Below are positions 1-7,306 of a DNA stretch of 64,000 nt, piece by piece. This DNA is from Candidatus Eisenbacteria bacterium. GTDB lineage: Bacteria > Eisenbacteria > RBG-16-71-46 > JAFGJU01. The translations under genes and the position numbers were made by a program. The stretch's first letter is position 1, and the number at the start of each line of letters is the position of its first letter. The stretch lies in the NCBI GenBank assembly GCA_026388185.1, contig JAPLKG010000014.1, positions 1 to 64,000 of the forward strand, read 5' to 3'. A model generated the notes under the pieces. It searched no databases. It saw only the letters and a program-made list of their open reading frames with translations, and was not told where the DNA came from.

Positions 1-237
1 CTCCCTATCGAGACTTTGTCGGACCGCTTAGGCCCAGGTGTTGCCACACTGAACCCGATCCCTCACTACGGGGCTGACAAGCAGTTACCCCGACCGGCTC
101 CTCTCAGCCGGCTAGAACAGCGCGCCCTTTGCTGGGCACTCGCCGCAGCAGCACCATCTTGCGCGTGGCCACGAAGTCGCCGGCTCTTATGATCGTTCCC
201 CTTGCTCCACAACGGGGGCAAGGGTCAGCGCCGGAGT
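1..237. other. Intergenic edge with orphan secretion-tail fragment
   Basis: No gene is visible. Positions 143-188 on the minus strand read R-A-G-D-F-V-A-T-R-K-M-V-L-L-R-R, which is the last strand of the FlgD-like tail found in the large secreted proteins of this window. No upstream part of such a gene is present, so this is a relic. It is one of five orphan tails. Confidence 0.6.
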
Positions 238-669
238 TTACTCCATTAGCCGACCGAGAAGATCATCGAGCATCTTAGAATACTTGCCAGCGAGATCGTT
301 CTCTCTACAGCGCGTGGCGTGGTACTCAATCATTGCAGGATAGCCCGAGACATTGTGCCCGTCATCGCCACTGAAACCCGTTTGGAGTGCCTGAAGCTTT
401 TCCGAACGAAGACCAACAAGATCTATTCTCTTGTAATCCAAGCAGAGAAGTCTGACAAGTTGTGCATTAATATCAGGATTAGCAGGGTCCGATTTATACG
501 CGCTCCTGAGTAGACTTATCGATTCCCGACAGAGAGGTCTCAGTCTACCGTTTAGATCAAGTTTCTCGCCAGCCGTAAGGGAACTCGATTCGGCTAAGCG
601 CTTCACATAGTGGCCGAAAGTCGCTCCTGAAATGATCTGCATCGCCCTATCAAAGGATTCATTTCTCAC
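238..669 (-). CDS. Small helical TPR-like protein, partner of TIR gene
   Basis: About 143 residues, function not recognised. The protein is predicted all-helical, and residues near 50-90 (C-R-E-S-I-S-L-L-R-S-A-Y-K, then D-P-A-N-P-D) resemble one TPR unit. It follows the TIR gene stop codon (685) closely on the same strand, so the two are very probably co-transcribed. A TTG at 681 is possible, but the GTG at 669 lies about 11 nt after an AGAGGT sequence and is preferred. By context it could be a regulator, sensor or immunity partner of the TIR protein; that is inference. Confidence 0.55.
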   Translation of the reverse strand: MRNESFDRAMQIISGATFGHYVKRLAESSSLTAGEKLDLNGRLRPLCRESISLLRSAYKSDPANPDINAQLVRLLCLDYKRIDLVGLRSEKLQALQTGFSGDDGHNVSGYPAMIEYHATRCRENDLAGKYSKMLDDLLGRLME

Positions 670-684
670 TTTGTGATCCAACCT

Positions 685-1731
685 CTAGATGATATTGTAC
701 CCTGCCGTCGGAAAGAACCATTGCTCAACGCCGACCGCCAGGACTCTGGGACGAAAAGGGGTACCGGCTGCAATTCCAGCAATCTCTATGATCTGAGGCA
801 GCGCAGGCTTGAGATCAAGCTTGACCTTGGTGAAGTGGAGCAATTCCTGGACTGTCGATATCGAAAGCACCTGCGCTTTCCTCTCACCAGTGTCAATATC
901 GATTTCACCCATGGGGAGTATTTGGCGGAATGGGGTTCGAAGTCGAGCCTCGATTTCCAGAATCAGTGTTCGGTAGAGTGGATCTGTTGCGAAGGTCGAG
1001 CCAATTGGGACATTGTACAGTTCCTTGATGAGACGATCTCCGTTGACTATGACCTGATGAGCGTTCTGAAGCGATTGGACAAGAGCGCTGATGTCTTTGA
1101 AAATCAAAGGGACATCTCCGACGATTTGACCAGTATCTATGTCAAGGGAAATTCCAAACTTGGACGTTGGCGTCTCCAACTGTGATAAGATGTTATCGAC
1201 GATCTTCTTATCTACCCAAGTCCCGTCATAGTCCAACTGGCGATCGTACAGGGCTGTTAAAAGACTCATGCTTCCATCGGATACCCTTGCTTGCAGAAGC
1301 TGTCTGACGAGCGCGCCCGGATCTGCAAACTTCGATGGAGAGCCGCCAATTGCCAAAAGCAGCTGTCTAAACGCTGTTTCGTAGCTGACAAAAAAGTCTG
1401 CATACGATTTGTCCGAAATCCAGATTGGTATTGCACAATCGTCAATTCTCCCCGGCAAGAGAAGTCTGCGACCTACCCTCTTCTCAACCGTCTTGGCAGT
1501 TTCGACTTCACGTCGAACCCATTCGGACTGAATTGAATCACGAGAAAGAAGCACAAGAACGAAGTTTGAGTCACTAATTGCGTTGACGATCTTGGGCTCG
1601 AAGAACTCTCCAATAGGTACTTCCCATTGGTCAATCCAGACTTCTGCACCGTTGCTTATGATATCTGTTGCCAGCTTGAGCGCAAACTGCTGATCAAGTC
1701 TGGCGTAACTGATGAAAAGAAATGGTTTCAT
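685..1731 (-). CDS. TIR-domain protein, putative NAD-cleaving effector
   Basis: 348 residues. Residues 3-130 form a TIR domain: strand F-L-F-I-S-Y-A at 4-10, V-W-I-D-Q-W at 31-36, and S-E-W-V-R-R-E at 69-75, where the Glu sits at the position of the catalytic Glu of bacterial TIR NADases. The remaining ~215 residues match no family I recognise and may sense a ligand or mediate oligomerisation. No membrane segment is seen. A Shine-Dalgarno AAGGA precedes the ATG. It is followed at once by the small helical gene at 238-669. Bacterial TIR proteins commonly act in antiphage defence (Thoeris, CBASS, Pycsar and short-Ago systems), but no SIR2, nucleotide cyclase or Argonaute gene is nearby. Confidence 0.8.
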   Translation of the reverse strand: MKPFLFISYARLDQQFALKLATDIISNGAEVWIDQWEVPIGEFFEPKIVNAISDSNFVLVLLSRDSIQSEWVRREVETAKTVEKRVGRRLLLPGRIDDCAIPIWISDKSYADFFVSYETAFRQLLLAIGGSPSKFADPGALVRQLLQARVSDGSMSLLTALYDRQLDYDGTWVDKKIVDNILSQLETPTSKFGISLDIDTGQIVGDVPLIFKDISALVQSLQNAHQVIVNGDRLIKELYNVPIGSTFATDPLYRTLILEIEARLRTPFRQILPMGEIDIDTGERKAQVLSISTVQELLHFTKVKLDLKPALPQIIEIAGIAAGTPFRPRVLAVGVEQWFFPTAGYNII

Positions 1732-1795
1732 ACCAGCGATTCCTTAATCGTGAACTAAAACGGACCCTGGGATGGTGTGTGCATAATAATTAGCT

Positions 1796-3295
1796 CTAGT
1801 GCGAGAGATCAATGTCGGCACAAAGTATAAGGTTTTGTTTTTGATCATGAATATAGATTAGTCCTTTTTGAAAATCTACGGCAGCCCCCACAATCCGCAG
1901 GGTCCGACCTGCTTTGTCGCCGTTGCCACGATCTAATAGAATATTTGCGGGGAAGACAGAAACTTCCTTCCCGCTAATCGCCGACAGTCCAACGACTCTA
2001 AATCGATCTTCAGGTCCTTGATCCGGGAAAAACAGGCGCTGCCCGGCAGGATCAACAAGTAAAGGTCCAAGCTGATAGAGATGCCCTAACCTGTAAACCC
2101 AGGTCTGCTTCATGACGCCATCTTCCATGATTTGAACCCCAGCTACAGATCGTTCCTTCGAATAGTCATCATCACCTAACTTGAGACAGCCTACCACCAC
2201 GAATCCCCCAGGAGAAAGTTCGATTTGATCCGGCTGATAAGTCAGGGTGTCTGAATGTTCATCTGTTACCACGATGTCTTGAGATTTCATTCGCTCTGCT
2301 TTCTCAGCTTCTGTCAAGGCAAGCTCATCCGGGAAGAGGGCAGCGAAATTCTTCGGTAGATCCCACCTTGGAGGGGCATCGGGATTTCGGAGATCTAGCG
2401 AGAAGTACAGGGTGTTCCCCTCTTCATTCTCAAGCGAGAAGATCAAGGTCTTTTGATCGCCCACGAGGAAAAACTTGCCCAACGAATAGATATATTGATG
2501 AAGCGGGACGTCTTGCCGGTCCTCAAAGAAATCGGGAAGAAAATACAGAGGTCCGTTCTCAATTATCTCGGATTTTCCTGCTTTTAGTAGCGACCCAAGG
2601 GGGCGCAAGTCGGCAGGAGTCAGGCCAACAAATGACCGTACCTCAAGGGTAGTCAAATCGAGCAGGTGAAAGTCATACCTACAGTCTACAACGTAGGGAA
2701 CACTATATTCATGGTCAGCTGAGTTCCAGGAATGACGCCCAATCTTGATGCTATTGTGATAGAATATGAGCACATTTCCTTTTTGCCTCCAGTGACCGAA
2801 TGAGACTGAATTACCTGCCCCATAGCTTGTCGAAAGATCAGAATATTTCAATTCTTTCGAAAAGAAGGGTTTTAGTGTTGAGGGGTCAAGCAATGCCACA
2901 AACGCGTGGTTGTCCTTCTCTGCTTCAACCAATAATTGGCCGGATGCAAGATGATGAAGTTGTTCCCCCTCACTCAACTTTGTATATATCGTCTTTTCGG
3001 GCGCACCCTTTGCATTCAATGCAATTCTAACTACATGAAAGTCTTTGCCAGACTCATAAACCAAGAGCTCGGCAGGCTGAGACAAGTCTATAGTCACATT
3101 CTTCCCGCTTCTGTAAGGCAAGCGAACTCCCCAGCGTGTGTGCTTGAGGACTTTCTGTTGCTGTTCGGCCTCGGCAAAAGACTGATATTTTGGACGGGGG
3201 AATATTAATAGACACAGCATAACCGCCAAAGCACCTCCGATGAGAATCGGAGGAACCCAATTTTCATCGAAGAACGAAACTACTCGAAGTTTCAT
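1796..3295 (-). CDS. Membrane-anchored protein of unknown function, possible beta-propeller
   Basis: 499 residues. A hydrophobic segment at about 14-31 looks like an uncleaved signal anchor, leaving a large extracytoplasmic part. The rest is rich in short beta strands, with repeated patterns such as L-V-Y-E-S-G-K, F-F-L-V-G-D-Q-K-T-L-I-F-S-L and G-L-I-Y-I-H-D, suggesting a WD/NHL-like propeller; no family is recognised with certainty. A strong GGAGG precedes the ATG. It lies 64 bp upstream of the TIR gene on the same strand and could be in the same transcript, but nothing else links them. Confidence 0.6.
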   Translation of the reverse strand: MKLRVVSFFDENWVPPILIGGALAVMLCLLIFPRPKYQSFAEAEQQQKVLKHTRWGVRLPYRSGKNVTIDLSQPAELLVYESGKDFHVVRIALNAKGAPEKTIYTKLSEGEQLHHLASGQLLVEAEKDNHAFVALLDPSTLKPFFSKELKYSDLSTSYGAGNSVSFGHWRQKGNVLIFYHNSIKIGRHSWNSADHEYSVPYVVDCRYDFHLLDLTTLEVRSFVGLTPADLRPLGSLLKAGKSEIIENGPLYFLPDFFEDRQDVPLHQYIYSLGKFFLVGDQKTLIFSLENEEGNTLYFSLDLRNPDAPPRWDLPKNFAALFPDELALTEAEKAERMKSQDIVVTDEHSDTLTYQPDQIELSPGGFVVVGCLKLGDDDYSKERSVAGVQIMEDGVMKQTWVYRLGHLYQLGPLLVDPAGQRLFFPDQGPEDRFRVVGLSAISGKEVSVFPANILLDRGNGDKAGRTLRIVGAAVDFQKGLIYIHDQKQNLILCADIDLSH

Positions 3296-3343
3296 AATCG
3301 TCGGCCCCTCCCTCCACCAACAATCAATTCAGTGAACGGTTAC

Positions 3344-3381
3344 CGTCAGCTGCATTCGCCTGATGCGGCTCGCATTATATC
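3344..3381 (+). repeat. Dispersed repeat B, partial copy
   Basis: Carries the left part of family B (CAGCTGCATTCGCCTGATGC, then a CGCATTATATCA segment). It is followed by a 90-bp stretch and an orphan tail that are repeated as a block near 3833-3949. Confidence 0.6.
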
Positions 3382-3493
3382 AGACTTTATGGATCTGGCT
3401 GGACTCCTCAACTAACCGTGCGTTAGTGCGCCGCTAATGGAGCAGCACCATCTTCCGCGTGGCCACGAAGCCGCCGGACTTGAGGCGGTTAAG
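3368..3493 (-). repeat. Composite repeat ending in orphan secretion tail, copy 1
   Basis: Read on the minus strand, 3493-3434 encodes L-K-S-G-G-F-V-A-T-R-K-M-V-L-L-H and a stop, with no gene in front. The DNA next to it (CTTTATGGATCTGGCTGGAC and onward) recurs with many substitutions at 3833-3949. It looks like the 3' end of a lost tailed gene together with its downstream sequence. Confidence 0.6.
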
Positions 3494-3507
3494 CCGGATC
3501 TGGAAGC

Positions 3508-3711
3508 TCAGTCATCCCAGTCCAGCCAGCACTGGTAGGAGCACACGATGTCTCTGAAGAAACCAACGGTCTTCTCATAAGCACACTCCGGATGGACCCA
3601 GTGGTCGCCGTGTCCGGAGAATCCGGATGCCGCGCACTTCACAAGTTCACCGCCCCCCTCATCACAGATACAACAGCAATGATCGTCCTGCTCCGCATTC
3701 ATTCGATTCAT
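3508..3711 (-). CDS. Small cysteine-rich protein, PHD-finger-like
   Basis: 67 residues. The Cys/His pattern (C-C-I-C-D-E-G-G-G-E-L-V-K-C, then H-W-V-H-P-E-C, then C-S-Y-Q-C) closely resembles the start and core of a PHD-type treble-clef Zn finger, including the D-E-G-G-E-L-V-x-C signature. PHD fingers are typical of eukaryotic chromatin proteins and rare in bacteria, so a convergent Zn ribbon is also possible. AGGAAG precedes the ATG by about 10 nt. It sits between the two composite tail repeats. Confidence 0.5.
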   Translation of the reverse strand: MNRMNAEQDDHCCCICDEGGGELVKCAASGFSGHGDHWVHPECAYEKTVGFFRDIVCSYQCWLDWDD

Positions 3712-3832
3712 GCTTATCGTCTTCCTAAGATCCTGTCCAAGTTGCCGCTCGCAGACGACGGTTCCACGCTAGGTCTTATGTTCAAAATCGTACCATCCAG
3801 AAGAGGCACCGTCGTCAGGTAACGCAGTGCCA

Positions 3833-3949
3833 CGCATATGAGTCACCTTATCTGACTTTATGGATCTGCCTGGACTCCTTCACTAATCATGCGTGAATGC
3901 GCCTACCGCAACACCACCTTCCGCGTGGTCACGAAGTTGCCTGCTGCAC
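3833..3949 (-). repeat. Composite repeat ending in orphan secretion tail, copy 2
   Basis: Diverged duplicate of 3368-3493. The minus strand of 3949-3903 encodes A-G-N-F-V-T-T-R-K-V-V-L-R and a stop. The two copies flank the small Cys-rich gene at 3508-3711. Confidence 0.6.
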
Positions 3950-3971
3950 AACCACGGGCTAAGGTCTCCCT

Positions 3972-4406
3972 CTATCCACTGACAGAGGGAGACCTCCTCA
4001 ACGTCAAGCGCCGCTGGCCAGCGTAGTTCCGCAGGTGTATCGTACTAACGTGAGCATCCTCATCTACAAGGAAAACGACAAGGTTGAGCGCCTTCATCGC
4101 ATCCCGAGGTATCTTGCCGAGGGCGCGCCGCTTCCAAGCAGTGGGGATGGCCAGGCCAGAGAAGTAGTTCTTGTGGCATCGGAACTTCGTGACGACTTGT
4201 CCCAAACCACGGATCAATTTCGCCTCCATCTGGCTCTTCGCTCTCGACTCGCCCTTGGCCTCAACGAAATAGAATCTCCCGCCGCGCCGATGCCGAAATA
4301 TCAAATCGCAACCCGTCTCATGTTTCTCGCGCGAGTCAACCTTCTTGTATCCCCTACTGTCCATGTATTTCTCGATGGCTCGCTTGACTTTCTCCTCAGT
4401 CATCAT
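3972..4406 (-). CDS. PD-(D/E)XK nuclease-fold protein
   Basis: 144 residues. The core is T-G-C-D-L-I-F followed by F-Y-F-V-E-A-K-G-E (residues ~31-52), giving the D-x(n)-E-x-K triad of restriction-endonuclease-fold proteins. The flanking helices and I-R-G-L-G-Q-V fit Mrr-like or DUF3883-like domains. It may be a small restriction or DNA-repair nuclease, or a domain left from a larger defence protein. GGGAG precedes the ATG pair. It stands alone, between accessory genes. Confidence 0.65.
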   Translation of the reverse strand: MMTEEKVKRAIEKYMDSRGYKKVDSREKHETGCDLIFRHRRGGRFYFVEAKGESRAKSQMEAKLIRGLGQVVTKFRCHKNYFSGLAIPTAWKRRALGKIPRDAMKALNLVVFLVDEDAHVSTIHLRNYAGQRRLTLRRSPSVSG

Positions 4407-4490
4407 TGGAGTCTCCCGCTGTGCCTAATGCAGAGTGCCTCACTTGCGGATGCCCAAGAGTGCCCCCTGCAACCCGGGTTGGGCGCAGGC

Positions 4491-5288
4491 TCATAGGATC
4501 ATGCGTCTGAGTACCACAAACACGGTTCTGACGAGTATTCCTAGATCAAGGCGTAACGACCGCTCTTCAACATACTTCAGATCGAGATCAATCATTTGGC
4601 GGGGATCGGGTACTGGCAAGTACGAGACCTGCCATAAGCCCGTCAAGCCAGGTTTGACAGACAGAATTCGTTTCTCTGCATCCAGCGTATCTTTCATATC
4701 GGCAGGCTGCCGCGGCCGTGGACCGACTAGGCTCAGTTCACCCTCGAGGACATTGTAAAATATCGGCAATGTGTCAAGGGAAGATTGCCTTAGGAATCTA
4801 CCGAAATGTGTTAAGGGAAGATTAGACTCGGTAACCGACCTGGTCCGAAACTCGTACATATCAAACAAACGACCATATTGACCAACACGTTTGGAGCGGT
4901 TGAAAGCTGGGCCAGGCGATGCCAGCTTCATGCATAATGCGATCAGTATCATTACTGGGCCTAGAAAGAACAGACCTAAGGATGATATTGTGACATCGAA
5001 GAATCGTTTAAGTATTTGGCCTAATTTGTAGCTGATAGTCTTGTTAGTGGCCTTAGTGGTAAACGTACTGTACAGCAATAGCCAGATTGCAGGTGGAAGG
5101 AGAAAAACCAATTGTTCTGTTCTAGTTGCTTGCTGATTGCCGACAATCACTGCCAGAATCATTAGCAGGGAGATACTCGTGAGAACAATTGCAGAATAGG
5201 CCCCCAGACCAACTACAAGTCGGCTCAACACTCTTCTAAACAGCCAGCCCCCAGTCCTGGTTCTTATATCGAGATCAGTCTGATTCAT
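4491..5288 (-). CDS. Bacterial sugar transferase (undecaprenyl-phosphate glycosyl-1-phosphate transferase), catalytic Glu replaced
   Basis: 265 residues. There are two hydrophobic segments in the N-terminal 90 residues and a membrane re-entrant segment before the catalytic domain (R-F-F-D-V-T-I-S-S-L-G-L, G-P-x-F-x-R-S-K-R-V-G, L-S-L-V-G-P-R-P-R, K-P-G-L-T-G-L-W-Q-V). This family moves a sugar phosphate to undecaprenyl phosphate to begin polysaccharide or O-antigen assembly. The usual S-L-D-E-L-P motif, with its catalytic Asp-Glu dyad, reads S-L-D-T-L-P here. ATG 5288 follows AGGTGAGG and is preferred to a GTG at 5297. The start overlaps the end of the upstream small membrane protein. No other capsule genes are near. 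Confidence 0.75.
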   Translation of the reverse strand: MNQTDLDIRTRTGGWLFRRVLSRLVVGLGAYSAIVLTSISLLMILAVIVGNQQATRTEQLVFLLPPAIWLLLYSTFTTKATNKTISYKLGQILKRFFDVTISSLGLFFLGPVMILIALCMKLASPGPAFNRSKRVGQYGRLFDMYEFRTRSVTESNLPLTHFGRFLRQSSLDTLPIFYNVLEGELSLVGPRPRQPADMKDTLDAEKRILSVKPGLTGLWQVSYLPVPDPRQMIDLDLKYVEERSLRLDLGILVRTVFVVLRRMIL

Positions 5289-5595
5289 GAACCTCACCTA
5301 CTTCTATCTCCCGTCGGATGCTTCGTTGCGTGCGTAAGAGCATTATTCGAATGTCGCGGTATATCGTGATTATGACGGGGGCCAAAGTGGAAATGGCAAA
5401 GAGAACCTGGAACATGGATAGGACTAGACTGGGAATGCCGGTCGGTCTCAGGGGCGTGATGACTCTGCTGCTCACTAGCCACTGAACTGAGATCCAAAGG
5501 GCTAGAAATAAAGAGTTAATGATGCTAACCACGGCCCATATCGCAAAGAGACCGAGGGTATTCTTGAGTCCTACCCAGTCATTTGTTTCGCTCAT
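5275..5595 (-). CDS. Small membrane protein upstream of sugar transferase
   Basis: About 106 residues with two hydrophobic stretches (roughly 14-38 and 55-80) and a charged C-terminus. No family recognised. Its stop codon overlaps the start of the sugar transferase, which indicates translational coupling. ATG 5595 is chosen; a TTG at 5616 is possible. The pair may be the remnant of a lipid-linked sugar pathway. Confidence 0.5.
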   Translation of the reverse strand: MSETNDWVGLKNTLGLFAIWAVVSIINSLFLALWISVQWLVSSRVITPLRPTGIPSLVLSMFQVLFAISTLAPVIITIYRDIRIMLLRTQRSIRREIEVGEVHESD

Positions 5596-5640
5596 TAGCC
5601 AATGTCCAACAAGCAATACCTGTTGCGTCTAAGTACGGCT

Positions 5641-5710
5641 CATGCCCTTTCCACATAAGTGCCTTCTTGCAGTATATCACGAGAGTACCCACTGCTGAGG
5701 GGAAAAGCGC
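5641..5710 (+). repeat. Dispersed repeat B
   Basis: Diverged copy: ATGCCCTTTCCACATAAGTG, then AGTATATCACGAGAGTACC, ending GGGGAAAAGCGC. It lies about 330 bp upstream of recombinase copy 1, in direct orientation relative to the gene. The rest of the gap to 6043 shows no gene. Confidence 0.55.
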
Positions 5711-6043
5711 TTGACGCGCCCCGAAATCCTGTAGTCCGCGCATACCGCTCGAACCTAGCCGCTGGATGGATAGCCACTTTTTCGCACTGCTTTCGGTTTT
5801 GCCAGGGCTTCTGCTATTCCAAGCGGGTTAGGCGGCGCTTCCCAGAGGCTAGGCGTCAATGCCCACCTCCCAAGAGATAAGGCCGCACAGCGCCTGTGTT
5901 GCGGCCGCGTGGCGAACTGTGGGACAACAGCGCCCTGCAATTGCCCTCATCTCCCAGATTCTTCGCATAATCCCGTTGACTGTCTCAGGGCACAGAGCGT
6001 TCATGGTCACAGCTTGAGAATCCACTGGAAGGGAGGTGAGCCC

Positions 6044-6910
6044 ATGAAGCTTTCGACAGCTATCATGCGCTTCGACACTCAGCTTCGGGCAGACGGCAAG
6101 AGCGAGCGTACGCGGCAGGCGTACCTCAGGGATCTGGGCAAGCTCCAGGACTGGCTCGGCACCGATGGTGCGGTCACGGCCATCAATCCCAACACGCTCG
6201 CACGTTTCCTTGCCGATGGGAACGGCAAGCCAAAGTCCGCGCTCACCGTCAACAGAACCAAGACGGCCTTGCGTGTCTTTTTCCGCTTCCTCAGCGACGC
6301 AGGGTATCTGAGCGAAAACCCGGCAAGGCTCATTCGCTCGACCCCAACTGACAGGAGAGTGCCGAGCTACTTGTCTATCGACGAAGCGAGGGGATTGCTC
6401 GATGCAATCACCAACTCTGACAGCGCCCTTGCCACACGAGACCACGCGATGTTCTCGCTCCTCCTCGGCACTGGCATTAGGCTTGGCTCGCTTGTTGCCT
6501 TGAACGTATGCGATGTGAACCTCGCTGAGGGAACCGTGACAATCAAGGTCAAAGGTGGACGCGAAGAAACCGTCTTTCTCAACAAGCAACTCTGCCGGCT
6601 GCTCGGTGGGTACGTCAGACCTCTGAACGCGACTGATGGAACGCCGCTCTTCTCCTCTCGCCACGGCGGTAGACTTGGCCCGCGCCAGGTTCAACTGAGG
6701 CTTAAGCACTGGCTCGCGAACGCTGGCATCGCCCGGCCACTCTCGATCCACTCGCTGAGGCACACCTTCGCCACCCGGCTCTACAGCAAGACCGGTGATT
6801 TGCGGTTGGTGCAACGAGCCTTGGGCCACAAGCACATCACAACTACCGAGATCTATGCCAGGGTGGAGGACAGCGCACTCAGGAAGGCGCTGGAAAATCT
6901 CTCTTTGTGA
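6044..6910 (+). CDS. XerC/XerD-like tyrosine recombinase, copy 1
   Basis: 288 residues. An N-terminal SAM-like core-binding domain (~1-95) is followed by the catalytic domain. The conserved residues are present: Arg146 (G-T-G-I-R-L), Lys near 168-170 (K-V-K-G-G), His236/Arg239 (H-S-L-R-H-T-F-A), His262 (L-G-H-K-H) and nucleophile Tyr271. It is a site-specific recombinase acting on DNA. GGAGGTGAG lies 5 nt before ATG 6044. It is followed by a ~400-nt leader and a large secreted-protein gene, an arrangement repeated at 32.4-37.4 kb. Repeat B lies upstream in direct orientation and downstream inverted, so the gene is bracketed by inverted copies. It may be a mobile element or serve local rearrangement. 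Confidence 0.9.
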   Translation: MKLSTAIMRFDTQLRADGKSERTRQAYLRDLGKLQDWLGTDGAVTAINPNTLARFLADGNGKPKSALTVNRTKTALRVFFRFLSDAGYLSENPARLIRSTPTDRRVPSYLSIDEARGLLDAITNSDSALATRDHAMFSLLLGTGIRLGSLVALNVCDVNLAEGTVTIKVKGGREETVFLNKQLCRLLGGYVRPLNATDGTPLFSSRHGGRLGPRQVQLRLKHWLANAGIARPLSIHSLRHTFATRLYSKTGDLRLVQRALGHKHITTTEIYARVEDSALRKALENLSL

Positions 6911-7306
6911 TGGTTCGTCGAATCGGCACTATACGAAGTTGGGCTTGACGGGGCGGCTCCCTCCAGGTGACTGAGAGGTATTTGTCTCTTGAGATGTAGT
7001 AGCTATGTGATAGAGGTTTTCGCTTGTGTTAGCGATACTCTGGTGATATAGTACGACCGTGAGTCAATTGAAAGTGACTCAGCACATCGGATCTCTGACT
7101 CTGATAATGGCGGATGCACCAATGTTTCGTGGCCCTGCACAATTCGTGCGTCTGCAGAGGAGATTGAGCCCTGCAGGGTTTGCGGTGGGGCTTTTCTGTC
7201 TGGTTGGAGGTGGACAGGCTCAGCTCGACTTGCTCCCGAGTGTCTCGGCCGAGGTTTGCTTCGGGTCAGGAGCCTTGGGTTTCCCTTGGTAGTAGGAGGT
7301 GCGCCG
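6911..7306 (+). promoter_or_regulatory. Conserved leader between recombinase and secreted-protein gene, copy 1
   Basis: This stretch has no credible gene, yet it is closely matched at 33196-33623. It holds an inverted repeat-B copy (7017-7056), a perfect 7-bp inverted repeat TGAGTCA-N8-TGACTCA at 7060-7081, and a possible -10 GATAAT near 7100. Conservation over most of its length suggests a long 5' leader with a regulatory role, although recent duplication alone could also explain it. Confidence 0.5.
7017..7056 (-). repeat. Dispersed repeat B, inverted, downstream of recombinase copy 1
   Basis: On the minus strand it reads CTATATCACCAGAGTATCGC followed by TAACACAAGCGAAAA, close to the family consensus. 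It is opposite in orientation to the copy upstream of the recombinase. Confidence 0.7.

Noticed and set aside
5849-6835. 328-codon minus-strand frame opposite recombinase copy 1
   Set aside because: Antisense shadow of a gene with all catalytic motifs; a similar shadow exists opposite copy 2.
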